Assembly: GCA_003282835.1 (NCBI GenBank)
Contig: QBYL01000001.1
Location: 62,001-126,000, forward strand
Length of the DNA: 64,000 nucleotides
From: Pelagibacteraceae bacterium AG-325-J13
GTDB lineage: Bacteria > Pseudomonadota > Alphaproteobacteria > Pelagibacterales > Pelagibacteraceae
Reading direction: 5' to 3'
Shown here piece after piece: positions 27,985-36,558 of this stretch. A model generated the notes under the pieces. It had not been told where the DNA came from. It did no database searches and worked only from the letters and a program-made list of their open reading frames with translations. A program made the position numbers and the translations under genes. How positions within the stretch are numbered: position 1 is the first letter of the stretch; each line of letters opens with the position of its first letter.

Positions 27985-29028
27985 ATGTCAAATATAAAAT
28001 TAGGAATTATTGGCTCTGGTCAGTTAGGTTCATTGTTATGCCAAGCTGCTAAAAAATTTAATATAAGAACTGTCGTAATCTCTGACGATAAACAGGGTCC
28101 AGCACAAAATTACTCGGATGAATTTATATTCACTGAATATACCAATAAAGACAAGATGAAAGAATTTATTAGAAAAGTTGATATTGTGACATACGAATTT
28201 GAAAATATTCCTGTTGAAATACTTAAAGATATTGATAAAGAAAAAAGGGTAATACCTAAACCTGAAATTAATCAGACTATCCAAAATAGAAAATTAGAAA
28301 AAAAATTTATCAATGATCTCGGTATTAAGACAACAGAATGGGCTTTTATAAAATCTTTTGAGGATATTGAAAAAAATAAAAATCTTTTACCTGGAATTTT
28401 AAAAACTAATACACTTGGTTATGATGGGCATGGCCAATTTGTACTAAATTCTTTAGCTGATATAAAGAAAGATTGGCGCTTTTCTGCTGATTATATTTTA
28501 GAAAAAAAAGTAAATTTGAGCAAAGAAATTTCAATCATAATTTCACGCTTTAACAAAAAAGAGTTTTATACTTATGAACCTATTGAAAATGTCCATGTAG
28601 ATCAAATTTTAAAGCGCTCAAAAATACCTGCAGTTATTAGTAATGAAATATATAAAAGAGCCCAAGCTAATGCTAAGTTAATAGCTGACAAGTTGGATTA
28701 TATAGGCACTATGTGTGTTGAATACTTTATTGACCAAAATAATAATCTATTAGTAAATGAAATTGCTCCTCGAGTTCATAATTCAGGACACTTAACAATC
28801 AATGCTTTTAACATAAGTCAATTTGACAACCATATTCGAGCTGTTTGTGGTTTGAGTAAAGAGAAAATTGAAAAAGTTGCTAACGCAGAAATGGAGAATA
28901 TTTTAGGCAAAGAAATTGAGAATTATAGAAATAAATCTTTTAGTGATAAAGAATTTTTTTTTGATTATAAAAAAAAAGTTATTAAAGAAAAAAGAAAAAT
29001 GGGCCATCTCACTACTTTAAAAGAGTAA
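27985..29028 (+). CDS. purK: N5-carboxyaminoimidazole ribonucleotide synthetase
   Basis: A 347-residue ATP-grasp enzyme that carboxylates AIR to N5-CAIR using ATP and bicarbonate. LGIIGSGQLGSLLCQAA is the N-terminal PurK signature, LKTNTLGYDGHGQF the ATP-grasp loop, and NEIAPRVHNSGHLT the metal- and substrate-binding end. It is the expected partner of purE, 3 bases upstream. Its stop codon directly abuts that of the convergent dioxygenase gene. Confidence 0.95.
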   Translation: MSNIKLGIIGSGQLGSLLCQAAKKFNIRTVVISDDKQGPAQNYSDEFIFTEYTNKDKMKEFIRKVDIVTYEFENIPVEILKDIDKEKRVIPKPEINQTIQNRKLEKKFINDLGIKTTEWAFIKSFEDIEKNKNLLPGILKTNTLGYDGHGQFVLNSLADIKKDWRFSADYILEKKVNLSKEISIIISRFNKKEFYTYEPIENVHVDQILKRSKIPAVISNEIYKRAQANAKLIADKLDYIGTMCVEYFIDQNNNLLVNEIAPRVHNSGHLTINAFNISQFDNHIRAVCGLSKEKIEKVANAEMENILGKEIENYRNKSFSDKEFFFDYKKKVIKEKRKMGHLTTLKE

Positions 29029-29838
29029 TTATTTTATTGTTATACGATGCATAATTCTTTTACAATTTCTTATTTCACTTGCTTTATGCATTACACTGAG
29101 ATTGTCCCACAAAACTAAATCTCCTTTAGACCATTCATAAGAAAATATAAATTCATCTTTGCTCACATGATCTATTAGATAATTCTTAATTTTATTACTA
29201 TCATCATTATTAACATTCTTTATTTCAATTAGGTGGCCGGGTGAAACATACAAAGATTTTTGTCCGTTAACTTCTTGAACAATAGGGTGTTCAGCTTTCA
29301 TTACTTTAGCGGACTGTATTCCTGTTCTTTTTTCTAATTCAATCCTTGTTTTACTAATTGGTCCGGCAGATGAAAAAACACCTTTAGCATTCTTTATTTT
29401 TTCTTTTATTTCCTTTGGAAGATTCCTATATGCATTAAATCCTGATGAAAAAATTGTATTTCCTTGACCCTTAGGTATTTCTATTCCCAGAAGCATAGTG
29501 TACCTAGGTCTATCTCTTTCCAAATAAGAAGTATCTTGATGTAGCCAAGAACCACCAAAAGCTAAACTTTTATCTGTTGGTCTTCTTTCTAAAACATTAA
29601 TGTAAGGAAAATCTCTTAAGCCTTTTAGCCTAGGATATTCCACTAATTTACCAATAGATTTTGCAAAAGTTTGGTAAGCACTAGAGTTTAAATTTTGTTT
29701 TTTTATAAAAATAACACCGTATTTATTTAGAGTATCCTTTACCTGATTTATTAAATCCTTATCAATCTCATTTAAGTTAACTCCATTGATATAAGCCCCA
29801 ACATTATTTTCTCCTGGAGTAATAGATATAGTTTTCAT
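29029..29838 (-). CDS. TauD/TfdA-family Fe(II)/2-oxoglutarate dioxygenase
   Basis: A 269-residue dioxygenase. The iron-binding H-x-D is in WLHQDTSY near residue 90, and the distal histidine is probably in WDNLSVMHKA near the C-terminus. Family members hydroxylate taurine, phenoxy acids, carnitine precursors and others; the substrate here is unknown. It directly follows the SRAP gene (one base apart), last in a minus-strand row. TauD would be consistent with reduced-sulfur use in SAR11, but sequence alone does not show it. Confidence 0.8.
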   Translation of the reverse strand: MKTISITPGENNVGAYINGVNLNEIDKDLINQVKDTLNKYGVIFIKKQNLNSSAYQTFAKSIGKLVEYPRLKGLRDFPYINVLERRPTDKSLAFGGSWLHQDTSYLERDRPRYTMLLGIEIPKGQGNTIFSSGFNAYRNLPKEIKEKIKNAKGVFSSAGPISKTRIELEKRTGIQSAKVMKAEHPIVQEVNGQKSLYVSPGHLIEIKNVNNDDSNKIKNYLIDHVSKDEFIFSYEWSKGDLVLWDNLSVMHKASEIRNCKRIMHRITIK

Positions 29839-30465
29839 TTACATTAAAGGTTTAATTAAAGCTGGATCATTATTGGCTGGATTATTAACATCTTTTGAAA
29901 CTTCATGAAACTTTAAACTTGGAGGTTTTATAGAATTTAATATTTCCATCGCATCTTTTTTGACATTTAAATAATTGTTAATTTGACTTCTATTTATTAT
30001 TAAAGGTTCCCTGTGGTGAATTGTACTTATTTTCTCTGTGGCTTCCCTTGTTATGATACAGAATTGATTAGCTTGATGTATCGCAGCAAAAAACATTATC
30101 TCATCGTCTTCTCGAGTGAAGAAGTAGGGTAGCTTTATTTTTTCTTCTCTTTTCCACTCAAAATATCCATCAGCAATAACTAAACATCTAGAGTTTTGTA
30201 TCAAATTTTTAAATGTAATTTTTTCTGCTAAAGTTTCTTTTCTTGCATTAATTAAAGGTGAAAATTTTTCAAGTTTTTTTGACCAACTTGGTACAAGCCC
30301 CCACTGGCACAATTCGAGAGCTTTGCCATTTGTATAAGATTTAATTATAGGCAAATGTTGTGATGGATGAGCGTTAAAATTATCAGAATCCTCGACTTTA
30401 ATATTTGTTTTAACAATATCTATAGTTTTGGTAATAGGTTTAGTTATCTTATATCGGCCACACAT
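29839..30465 (-). CDS. SRAP-domain abasic-site protein (YedK/HMCES family)
   Basis: A 208-residue SOS-response-associated-peptidase domain protein. It starts MCGRY, so Cys2 becomes the N-terminal nucleophile after methionine removal. DGYFEWKR supplies the glutamate and HHREPLII the histidine of the active site. The family covalently traps abasic sites in single-stranded DNA and protects forks. A 36-residue basic protein gene overlaps its start by one base (TAATG). Confidence 0.9.
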   Translation of the reverse strand: MCGRYKITKPITKTIDIVKTNIKVEDSDNFNAHPSQHLPIIKSYTNGKALELCQWGLVPSWSKKLEKFSPLINARKETLAEKITFKNLIQNSRCLVIADGYFEWKREEKIKLPYFFTREDDEIMFFAAIHQANQFCIITREATEKISTIHHREPLIINRSQINNYLNVKKDAMEILNSIKPPSLKFHEVSKDVNNPANNDPALIKPLM

Positions 30466-30575
30466 TATTTGTTTCTTTTTTTTCTTTTTAATTTTCTTTT
30501 TTCTTTAAGAGTTAATTTAGCTTTTTTCATCAAACTCGAATCTTTGAAACTTTTACCACTATACCTTTTAGACAT
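30465..30575 (-). CDS. Small basic protein, 36 residues
   Basis: A short open frame running from ATG (complement of 30573-30575) to a TAA that overlaps the SRAP ATG by one base. It begins MSKRYSGKSFKDSSLMKK and ends in a K/R-rich tail (15 of 36 residues are lysine). AAGGAAG on the minus strand lies about 7 bases upstream, a good ribosome site. It starts one base after the oxidoreductase stop. The overlap and the ribosome site support a real gene; function unknown, possibly nucleic-acid binding. Confidence 0.6.
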   Translation of the reverse strand: MSKRYSGKSFKDSSLMKKAKLTLKEKRKLKRKKRNK

Positions 30576-30576
30576 T

Positions 30577-31155
30577 TTACAACTTCCTTACTAGTTTTCT
30601 TACTTTTTCCATATGATGTTCAAACTTTTCTTTTTTCATACCAGGCAAAACTTCATAAAATCTTAAATACCTAATTTTCATCCCTCCCAACTTTAGCACC
30701 CCAGCTTTTATTCTTCTAAAAGGCATATTTTGGAACCAAGTTTGAATAGAAAAGATATTACCTCCATATGACATTGACATTATTGCAAGTTTATTTTTCA
30801 TTGCGCCTGCAACAGGATAGCCCCAATTTCCAACTACTCGCTTAAAAGCAAAAAACCATTTTGGTGCGAGGACTAAGTCAATCCAGTTTTCCAAAATAGC
30901 TGTGGCTCGTAAATTATAACAAGGTGAAACCATGAACATTACATCACATTTTTCTAATCTTTGTCGGTAATTTAACACTTGATCATTAGGCGGAGAACCA
31001 TCGAAAAAATTCAAAGGGTTTTCTTCGTGTAAATTTATTAAATCAATTTCATGGCCGATTTTTTTTGCTTCGTCAATAAAAGTATCTCGTATTGAAGCGT
31101 TAAAGGAATCTTTTGTATTGTGATGTCCATAAATTATAAAAATTCGCTTTGTCAT
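30577..31155 (-). CDS. NAD(P)H quinone oxidoreductase-like flavodoxin-fold protein
   Basis: A 192-residue protein starting MTKRIFIIYGHHNTKDSFN, the FMN-binding flavodoxin-like fold of the NQO/YwrO/KefF family. MFMVSPCYNLRATAILENWIDLV is the middle segment that contacts the quinone and flavin. A longer reading frame to 31236 exists, but the ATG at 31155 gives the family-typical N-terminus. It would reduce quinones or nitro compounds. It lies in a row with a small membrane protein upstream and the basic protein downstream. Confidence 0.82.
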   Translation of the reverse strand: MTKRIFIIYGHHNTKDSFNASIRDTFIDEAKKIGHEIDLINLHEENPLNFFDGSPPNDQVLNYRQRLEKCDVMFMVSPCYNLRATAILENWIDLVLAPKWFFAFKRVVGNWGYPVAGAMKNKLAIMSMSYGGNIFSIQTWFQNMPFRRIKAGVLKLGGMKIRYLRFYEVLPGMKKEKFEHHMEKVRKLVRKL

Positions 31156-31172
31156 ACTATAGACTTTATCAT

Positions 31173-31310
31173 TTATTTTTCTTTCCAAAACAGAATTCCT
31201 GTGCCAATTCCGATAGCTATTGCTGAAACAACCCAAGCATATTCTTGATCACTGTAAAGCAAAACCCCACCACAAATAACAATGATTATTCCTAATGTTT
31301 TGTTGCTCAT
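31173..31310 (-). CDS. 45-residue membrane protein
   Basis: A short frame beginning MSNKTLGIIIVICGGVLLYS and ending WKEK, with two hydrophobic helices (about 5-19 and 24-41). An in-frame ATG at 31364 would extend it by 18 polar residues, but the ATG at 31310 gives the cleaner protein. It precedes the oxidoreductase gene by 17 bases. No function is known and I see no strong ribosome site. Confidence 0.45.
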   Translation of the reverse strand: MSNKTLGIIIVICGGVLLYSDQEYAWVVSAIAIGIGTGILFWKEK

Positions 31311-31322
31311 GTTAAACTTTTG

Positions 31323-31440
31323 TTGACAAACCGTATTCACACATAATAAAGTTAGAATATCCATATGTCATGGAAAAAAAGACTCTGCATCTACATGCAG
31401 GACTCTATAAGGAGTTAAAAAGTAGGTTGAAAGAAAGGAG
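31323..31440 (+). promoter_or_regulatory. Promoter and structured leader of the 63-residue gene
   Basis: A consensus -35 TTGACA at 31323-31328 precedes weaker -10 candidates around 31344-31351. The leader then holds a perfect stem-loop CTGCAT/ATGCAG (31385-31390 and 31395-31400, loop CTAC) flanked by two GACTCT copies (31381-31386, 31401-31406). It ends in AAAGGAG (31434-31440), one of the strongest ribosome sites in the window. A 17-codon frame (ATG at 31366) overlaps the stem-loop. Confidence 0.5.
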
Positions 31441-31445
31441 ATGTG

Positions 31446-31637
31446 ATGGACAGATTTTCACGTTTGCTTGGTGAGTTCAGCCGAAAAAAGTCAGAAGCTA
31501 AACTTACTCAGCAACTTAACAAATCTTCGAAAGCACCAGAGGCAAATGCCAATGGAACAAGTGGATATTTGATTAAGGAAGGAAAAAATGCAGGTAAAGT
31601 GCTTAAGCATTTAAAAACCGACAAAAATAAAATTTAA
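31446..31637 (+). CDS. Small soluble protein of unknown function (63 residues)
   Basis: Starts MDRFSRLLGEFSRKKSEAKL at the ATG 31446, 5 bases after AAAGGAG; the GTG directly before it is an unlikely start. The chain is charged, has an amphipathic N-terminal helix, a neutral middle (PEANANGTSGYLI) and a lysine-rich end. No membrane segment or family is recognised. It is a stand-alone unit with its own promoter signals, strong ribosome site and intrinsic terminator, a layout rare in this genome and typical of a well-expressed gene. Confidence 0.75.
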   Translation: MDRFSRLLGEFSRKKSEAKLTQQLNKSSKAPEANANGTSGYLIKEGKNAGKVLKHLKTDKNKI

Positions 31638-31646
31638 TCTTTATAG

Positions 31647-31670
31647 AGAGGGGTTTCAAAACCCCTCTTT
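31647..31670 (+). terminator. Intrinsic terminator after the 63-residue gene
   Basis: AGAGGGG (31647-31653) and CCCCTCT (31662-31668) form a 7-bp GC-rich stem, which A/T pairs may extend towards the loop TTTCAAAA, followed by TTT. It lies 10 bases after the stop and 21 bases before rlmN. It is one of only two clear intrinsic terminators in the window. Confidence 0.85.
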
Positions 31671-31690
31671 AACTATTAATAATCTCATAG

Positions 31691-32782
31691 ATGAAAAAAC
31701 AAAACTTCTATGATCTGAACTTTGAGCAGCTTAAAGCATTTTTAATCGACAATGCTAAGGTAGATCGTAAAAAAGCTAAAATGCGTTCTCAACAACTTTT
31801 TAATGCTGTTTATAAAAAAAACATAAAAAGTTTTGATGAACTTACTACGTTTGGAGTAGAGTTAAAAAATAAAATAAAAGATTTAATTAGTCTAGAAAAA
31901 CCAAAAATTGTTGATATTCAAAAATCTAAAGATGGAACAATAAAATTTCTTTTAGAATTAAAAGATAAAAGAAACGTCGAAACTGTTCTTATTCCAGACA
32001 AAACACACAGCAGATATACGATTTGTTTATCTGTGTCCGTAGGATGTTATCTTTCATGTGAATTTTGTGCGACTGCTCAAATTTCAAAAAAACTTGTAAG
32101 AAATTTATCTCCTGGAGAAATTATTTCACAGATCATTTTAAGTAAAGATTACATTAATGATTGGTCAACTCAAAAAAAAATCACTAATCAAGTTTTAATG
32201 GGTGAGGGATCTCCTTTTTTAAATTTAGATAACGTTAAAATTGCTATAGATAATTCAAAAAATAAAGATGGTTTAGATTACGGCAGGACAAGAATAACTG
32301 TAAGTACTGTCGGCGTTAGTATAAAAAAAGATAGTATTGATGCAATTGAATGGGCTGCAAAAGAATTAGATGTTTATTTAGCTTGGAGTTTACATAGTTC
32401 GATTCCAAAACATAGGTCAGAGTTAATGCCTATTAATGAAAAATATTCAATTAATTTATTGATACCACAACTAAAAAAATATTATGAAAAAACAAAATTG
32501 CCAATTTTTATTGAATGGATTTGTTTAGAGGAAAATATGACAAATGAGCATGCTAAAGAACTAATAAAGATCATGAAAAAAGTTCCCTCAAAATTAAATC
32601 TAATAGAATTTAATCCGCTAGCAAATAAAAAATACAAACCTGCGTCACAAGAAAATATAGATAAGTTTTCAAAAACTATTCAAGACAATGGGTTTTTATC
32701 TTTATTCAGAAGAAGCAGAGGGAGAGACATTAATGCATCTTGTGGATCGCTAGCTAATAAGAAAGCTATTGCTAATGAATAA
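31691..32782 (+). CDS. rlmN: 23S rRNA/tRNA A-C2 methyltransferase RlmN
   Basis: A 363-residue radical-SAM enzyme methylating C2 of A2503 in 23S rRNA and A37 in some tRNAs. The Fe-S motif C119-x3-C123-x2-C126 (CYLSCEFCATAQ) is intact, and the second catalytic cysteine is in NASCGSL near the C-terminus. MGEGSPFLN and LAWSLHS match RlmN motifs. The last 14 bases overlap the next gene. Confidence 0.94.
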   Translation: MKKQNFYDLNFEQLKAFLIDNAKVDRKKAKMRSQQLFNAVYKKNIKSFDELTTFGVELKNKIKDLISLEKPKIVDIQKSKDGTIKFLLELKDKRNVETVLIPDKTHSRYTICLSVSVGCYLSCEFCATAQISKKLVRNLSPGEIISQIILSKDYINDWSTQKKITNQVLMGEGSPFLNLDNVKIAIDNSKNKDGLDYGRTRITVSTVGVSIKKDSIDAIEWAAKELDVYLAWSLHSSIPKHRSELMPINEKYSINLLIPQLKKYYEKTKLPIFIEWICLEENMTNEHAKELIKIMKKVPSKLNLIEFNPLANKKYKPASQENIDKFSKTIQDNGFLSLFRRSRGRDINASCGSLANKKAIANE

Positions 32783-33737
32783 TTTAAAAATTTTTCTAGG
32801 AGCGACCGTAGCTGATGCGGCCGTGAGACCTTTGCATTGGGTTTATGATCCTAAAAAACTTAGAAAATATATTAAAGGTAAAAAAGAAATTGTTTTTTTG
32901 AAAAAAAATAAAAGTCCGTTCTACTCAATTAAGACTGGAAACGTATCTGGCTATAATGATGTTGGACAAGTTATGTTCAGAACTTTGATATCTTCTAAAA
33001 AAAAATCAGATATTCTTAAAAATTTTAAAAAAAATATTATCAAGAATTTTGGTCCAGGATCTACATATTGGAAGAATTTAAAACTCAGAAAAAAATACAA
33101 GAAGGTGAAGTGGAAAAAACCAATGAATGGTCCCTGGATTCACCAGAATATACTTGAAACAATAAAAAATATTAAAATTAATAAAGATATTACTGGCGGA
33201 ACTAAAGTAAATGAGTCAGACGGTTACTGTGCAGCTTTACCTTATTTTCTTTATAATAATTCTGATAAAGAACTCAAAAAAGTTATTAAAAGTGTAGCAA
33301 ATTCAAAAATAAATGAAGTATATGCCTTATCTAAATTTAAAATCATAGAATTAGCTAGTAACGGCAACAAATACCCTGTTCACTCATTTGTAAAGAAATA
33401 CAAAAATAATAAATATTTTAAAGAAGTTATAAAAAATATAAAAAAAGTTTTAAAATTAAAGGGTGAAAATCACATTAAAGTGGTAAAAAAGTTTGGAAAA
33501 GCTTGTAGTTATCCTGGAACATTTATGGGTTCAATTCATGCAATTATTATCTCAAAAAATTATAACTCTGCGATTATAAATACAATAAAAGGAGGTGGTT
33601 GTAATTGCTCAAGAGCAAATTTTGTAGGCGCATATTTTGCAGCATTAAAACCAGAAAGCATTCCAAACGATTGGATTAAAAAAACTCTTCCTGCAAGAAA
33701 AATTTTAAAATACATTAATTCTACAAATAATATATAA
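32769..33737 (+). CDS. ADP-ribosylglycohydrolase-like protein (J1-crystallin/SelJ branch)
   Basis: A 322-residue protein of the ARH fold. The N-terminal GATVADAAVRPLHWVYD corresponds to the G-x4-GDA motif and GGGCNCSRANFVGAYFAAL near 275-295 to the C-terminal GGDxDT motif. The metal-binding aspartates of classical ARH enzymes are changed, giving the GG-x-N-C-x-R pattern seen in jellyfish J1-crystallin and selenoprotein J. It may hydrolyse a different substrate or be catalytically silent. It overlaps rlmN by 14 bases; an ATG at 32775 is an alternative start. Confidence 0.75.
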   Translation: MLMNNLKIFLGATVADAAVRPLHWVYDPKKLRKYIKGKKEIVFLKKNKSPFYSIKTGNVSGYNDVGQVMFRTLISSKKKSDILKNFKKNIIKNFGPGSTYWKNLKLRKKYKKVKWKKPMNGPWIHQNILETIKNIKINKDITGGTKVNESDGYCAALPYFLYNNSDKELKKVIKSVANSKINEVYALSKFKIIELASNGNKYPVHSFVKKYKNNKYFKEVIKNIKKVLKLKGENHIKVVKKFGKACSYPGTFMGSIHAIIISKNYNSAIINTIKGGGCNCSRANFVGAYFAALKPESIPNDWIKKTLPARKILKYINSTNNI

Positions 33738-33743
33738 TAAGAT

Positions 33744-34772
33744 ATGGATTCGGCACTTATTCTAATAATCATATTTTTACTATTAGTTAATTTAATTGTA
33801 GTGTTAGTTTTGCTAAGGCGAAAGCATCCAGAACAAATTGAAAGTAGCCAAATATTTAAAGATGAAGTTAATTCATTAAAAAACACTTTTAACCAATCTT
33901 TTGGTTCTATGAGCAAAGAGATTGCAAAAGATATGACAGGAGCTTTAACCAAAGTTGATGAAAAGGTTTCTGTATTTAATCAGCAGGTAAGTGAATTAAA
34001 CAAAAGCCAAGACAATTTTAGTAGAATTCTTAGCGGGGTTAAATCATACGGTACGCTAGCAGAGTTTGGTTTAGGAGCATTGCTTAAAGATCTGTTACCT
34101 GCATCTCAATTTATTGCTAATGCAAAAATGAAAGATGATACTTCTGAAACTGTCGAATTTGCAATAAAACTTCAAGATGTTTTACTGCCTATTGATAGTC
34201 ATTGGCCAGTTGAAAAATATAAAGCAATAGATGATGCCTATAATGCAAATGATAAAGAAGCTCAAGCCGAGGCGAGAAAAGATTTAGCTGCTGCATTAAG
34301 ACTAAAAGCTAAAACGGTAAATGCAAAATATATAGCTCCACCTAAAAGTACAGATTTTGCGATTATTTATGTTCCAACTGAAGGGTTATTCTCTGAGCTA
34401 TCAAGCTATAGAGATCCAAAAACAAAAGAACTTTTATTACAAGAACTAAGAACAAAATATAAGGTAACAGTTTCAGGCCCTAATTCTTTATCTGCTCTTT
34501 TGCAATCTTATCACTTAGGGTTTCAAACACTTAAAGTTCAACAACATGCAACACAAATATACAGTGATCTAAGAAATATAAGTTCTAGATTTGAAAAGCA
34601 TTTTGATGGAATTAAAGATCTAAGAAAGAAATTAGAACAAGCACTTACTGTCACTGATGGTTTTGGTAGAGATGCTAGATCTATAATGAATACGATTGGA
34701 AATATAAAAGATCCACAACAAATAACAGACTCCTTGAAAGAAAATCCAGAAAAGATAAAAGTCCTTAAGTAA
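33744..34772 (+). CDS. rmuC: DNA recombination protein RmuC
   Basis: A 342-residue RmuC protein. An N-terminal membrane helix (residues 3-22) is followed by a coiled-coil part and the nuclease-like domain with LPIDSHWPVEKY and AIIYVPTEGLFSEL, both family signatures. It limits inversions at short inverted repeats. It starts 6 bases after the ARH-like gene and precedes sbcB by 12 bases. Confidence 0.92.
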   Translation: MDSALILIIIFLLLVNLIVVLVLLRRKHPEQIESSQIFKDEVNSLKNTFNQSFGSMSKEIAKDMTGALTKVDEKVSVFNQQVSELNKSQDNFSRILSGVKSYGTLAEFGLGALLKDLLPASQFIANAKMKDDTSETVEFAIKLQDVLLPIDSHWPVEKYKAIDDAYNANDKEAQAEARKDLAAALRLKAKTVNAKYIAPPKSTDFAIIYVPTEGLFSELSSYRDPKTKELLLQELRTKYKVTVSGPNSLSALLQSYHLGFQTLKVQQHATQIYSDLRNISSRFEKHFDGIKDLRKKLEQALTVTDGFGRDARSIMNTIGNIKDPQQITDSLKENPEKIKVLK

Positions 34773-34784
34773 AAAAAAAGAAAT

Positions 34785-36203
34785 ATGTCTAACTTTGTCT
34801 TTTATGATTTTGAGACCAGCTCATCTAATAAATATTGGGGCCAAATAATTCAAATTGGCGCTGTATTGACTAATGATATGTTACAGGAGCTCGATCGCTT
34901 TGAAGCAAGATGTAAATTAAATCCTGGAATAATTCCAGAAGCGATGGCTTTAATAGTAAATCAAACAACTCCAAAAATGCTTCAAAGCGCAAACTTATCC
35001 CACTACCAGATGATTAGACAATTTGTTGAAACGTTAAGGAGGTGGGGCAAAGCAACATATATTGGATTTAACAGTATAGATTTTGATGAGGAGTTTTTAA
35101 GAAATACTTTATTTCAAACTTTAGAATATCCTTATCTAACAAGTACAAATGGCAATACTAGAGGTGATTTATTAAGCTTAGCAAGAGCTGCAAATTTTTA
35201 TTATCCGAATACATTAAAAAATTCAATTAATGAAAAAGGAAATGCAGTTTATAAATTAGATCAGATGGCGCCTATTAATGGTATAAAACACGATGCCCAT
35301 CAAGCTATCGGGGATTGCATAGCAACATTAGAAATAGGAAAAATTATTCTTAGTAAGGCACCAAATGTCTGGAAAGCAAGTTTAATGACAACAGATAAAA
35401 CTAAAGCCCTCGATCTAATAAAAAATGAGTTATATTTTTGTACGGACGAATATTACTATGGGCGTAGCGTAGCTTTTTGTGAAACGTTCGTTTGTGAACA
35501 TCCAATATATAAATGGGCAAAATGTTTTGATTTAAAACATGATCCAGACATTTATTTAAAAATGAGTGTTCAGGATTTAAAAGAAGCTATGAGCAAAAAA
35601 CCGAAATTTATAAGAACCATTCGTCACAACAAACATCCAGTCATTATGAATCCATCTTATGCAATGAATTTAGATGATTATAAAATTTTAGGCCTTGAAA
35701 AATTAAGAGAAAGGGCAAATAAGATTAAAGAGAGCAAGGAATTTTCCGAAAAAGTAGCGATTGTGCTTAGGGAAGAAGTTGAAGAAAAGGAACAAACCAA
35801 ATCTCAAGAAGATATACCCGTTGAAGAAAGTATCTACAAAAAATTCACATCTTCAGAAGATAATAATTTGATGAGAAATTTTCATGAAACAGCATGGGAC
35901 AAAAAATTTAATGTATTAGAAAAATTTAAAGATGAAAGATTAAAATATTTTGGTCATAAACTAATTTATCGTGAAAAACCTGAATTATTGTCCAAAGAAT
36001 TGTATAATGAAATCCATAAAGACTTTGCCTCAAAACTTCTAAGTAAAAACTTAGAAAAATGGAATACGATACCAAAAGTTTATGCAGAAATTGATACGTT
36101 GAGAGTAAAATTTGAAAAACAAGGAAATAAGGAAAATTTAGCATTCTTAGAGGTTATTAACGCGTACGTTGAAGATTTGGAAAAAATTTACTCTTCTGCG
36201 TAG
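34785..36203 (+). CDS. sbcB: Exodeoxyribonuclease I
   Basis: A 472-residue single-strand 3'-5' exonuclease. FYDFETSSSN carries the DEDD Exo I acids, IGFNSIDFDEEFLRNTLF the second motif, and KHDAHQAIGDCIAT the third, with the histidine. The C-terminal SH3-like and helical parts follow (residues 200-470). It degrades ssDNA in repair and recombination and pairs naturally with rmuC. The next gene begins after 34 bases. Confidence 0.94.
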   Translation: MSNFVFYDFETSSSNKYWGQIIQIGAVLTNDMLQELDRFEARCKLNPGIIPEAMALIVNQTTPKMLQSANLSHYQMIRQFVETLRRWGKATYIGFNSIDFDEEFLRNTLFQTLEYPYLTSTNGNTRGDLLSLARAANFYYPNTLKNSINEKGNAVYKLDQMAPINGIKHDAHQAIGDCIATLEIGKIILSKAPNVWKASLMTTDKTKALDLIKNELYFCTDEYYYGRSVAFCETFVCEHPIYKWAKCFDLKHDPDIYLKMSVQDLKEAMSKKPKFIRTIRHNKHPVIMNPSYAMNLDDYKILGLEKLRERANKIKESKEFSEKVAIVLREEVEEKEQTKSQEDIPVEESIYKKFTSSEDNNLMRNFHETAWDKKFNVLEKFKDERLKYFGHKLIYREKPELLSKELYNEIHKDFASKLLSKNLEKWNTIPKVYAEIDTLRVKFEKQGNKENLAFLEVINAYVEDLEKIYSSA

Positions 36204-36231
36204 TTGACTTTAAATTTAAAATATTTATTAA
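36204..36231 (+). promoter_or_regulatory. Candidate trxA promoter placing the start at the ATG
   Basis: TTGACT at 36204-36209 is one mismatch from the -35 consensus; after 16 bases TATTAA (36226-36231) could be the -10. Transcription would then begin about 7 bases later, at or beside the trxA ATG (36238), which has no ribosome site. This suggests a leaderless mRNA. Such matches are common in AT-rich DNA. Confidence 0.35.
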
Positions 36232-36237
36232 AGATGT

Positions 36238-36558
36238 ATGCCAACAAAACCAATTACTGATGAAAATTTTGAGACAGAAGTTATCAAAGCAACAAAACCG
36301 GTTATAGTTGATTTTTGGGCTGAATGGTGCGGACCTTGTAAACAAATTGGCCCTGTTCTTGAAGAAATATCTGACGAAATGAAAGATCAAGTGACAATAA
36401 CGAAACACAACATTGATCAAGAACCAAATACACCAACAAAATATGGCATTAAAGGTATTCCAACCATGCTATTATTTAAAGATGGAGAGCTTAAAGCAAC
36501 TAAAGTAGGCGCAACTACAAAATCCAATATTGTTAGTTGGATTAGAGAAAATATTTAA
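36238..36558 (+). CDS. trxA: Thioredoxin
   Basis: A 106-residue thioredoxin with the redox site WCGPCK at residues 30-35, the buried aspartate D25 and the cis-proline loop GIPTMLLFKDG. It reduces disulfides in ribonucleotide reductase, Msr proteins and others, so it is a probable electron source for the MsrA encoded upstream in this window. In many alphaproteobacteria trxA follows folC; here it converges on folC and their stop codons interlock at 36555-36558. Confidence 0.96.
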   Translation: MPTKPITDENFETEVIKATKPVIVDFWAEWCGPCKQIGPVLEEISDEMKDQVTITKHNIDQEPNTPTKYGIKGIPTMLLFKDGELKATKVGATTKSNIVSWIRENI

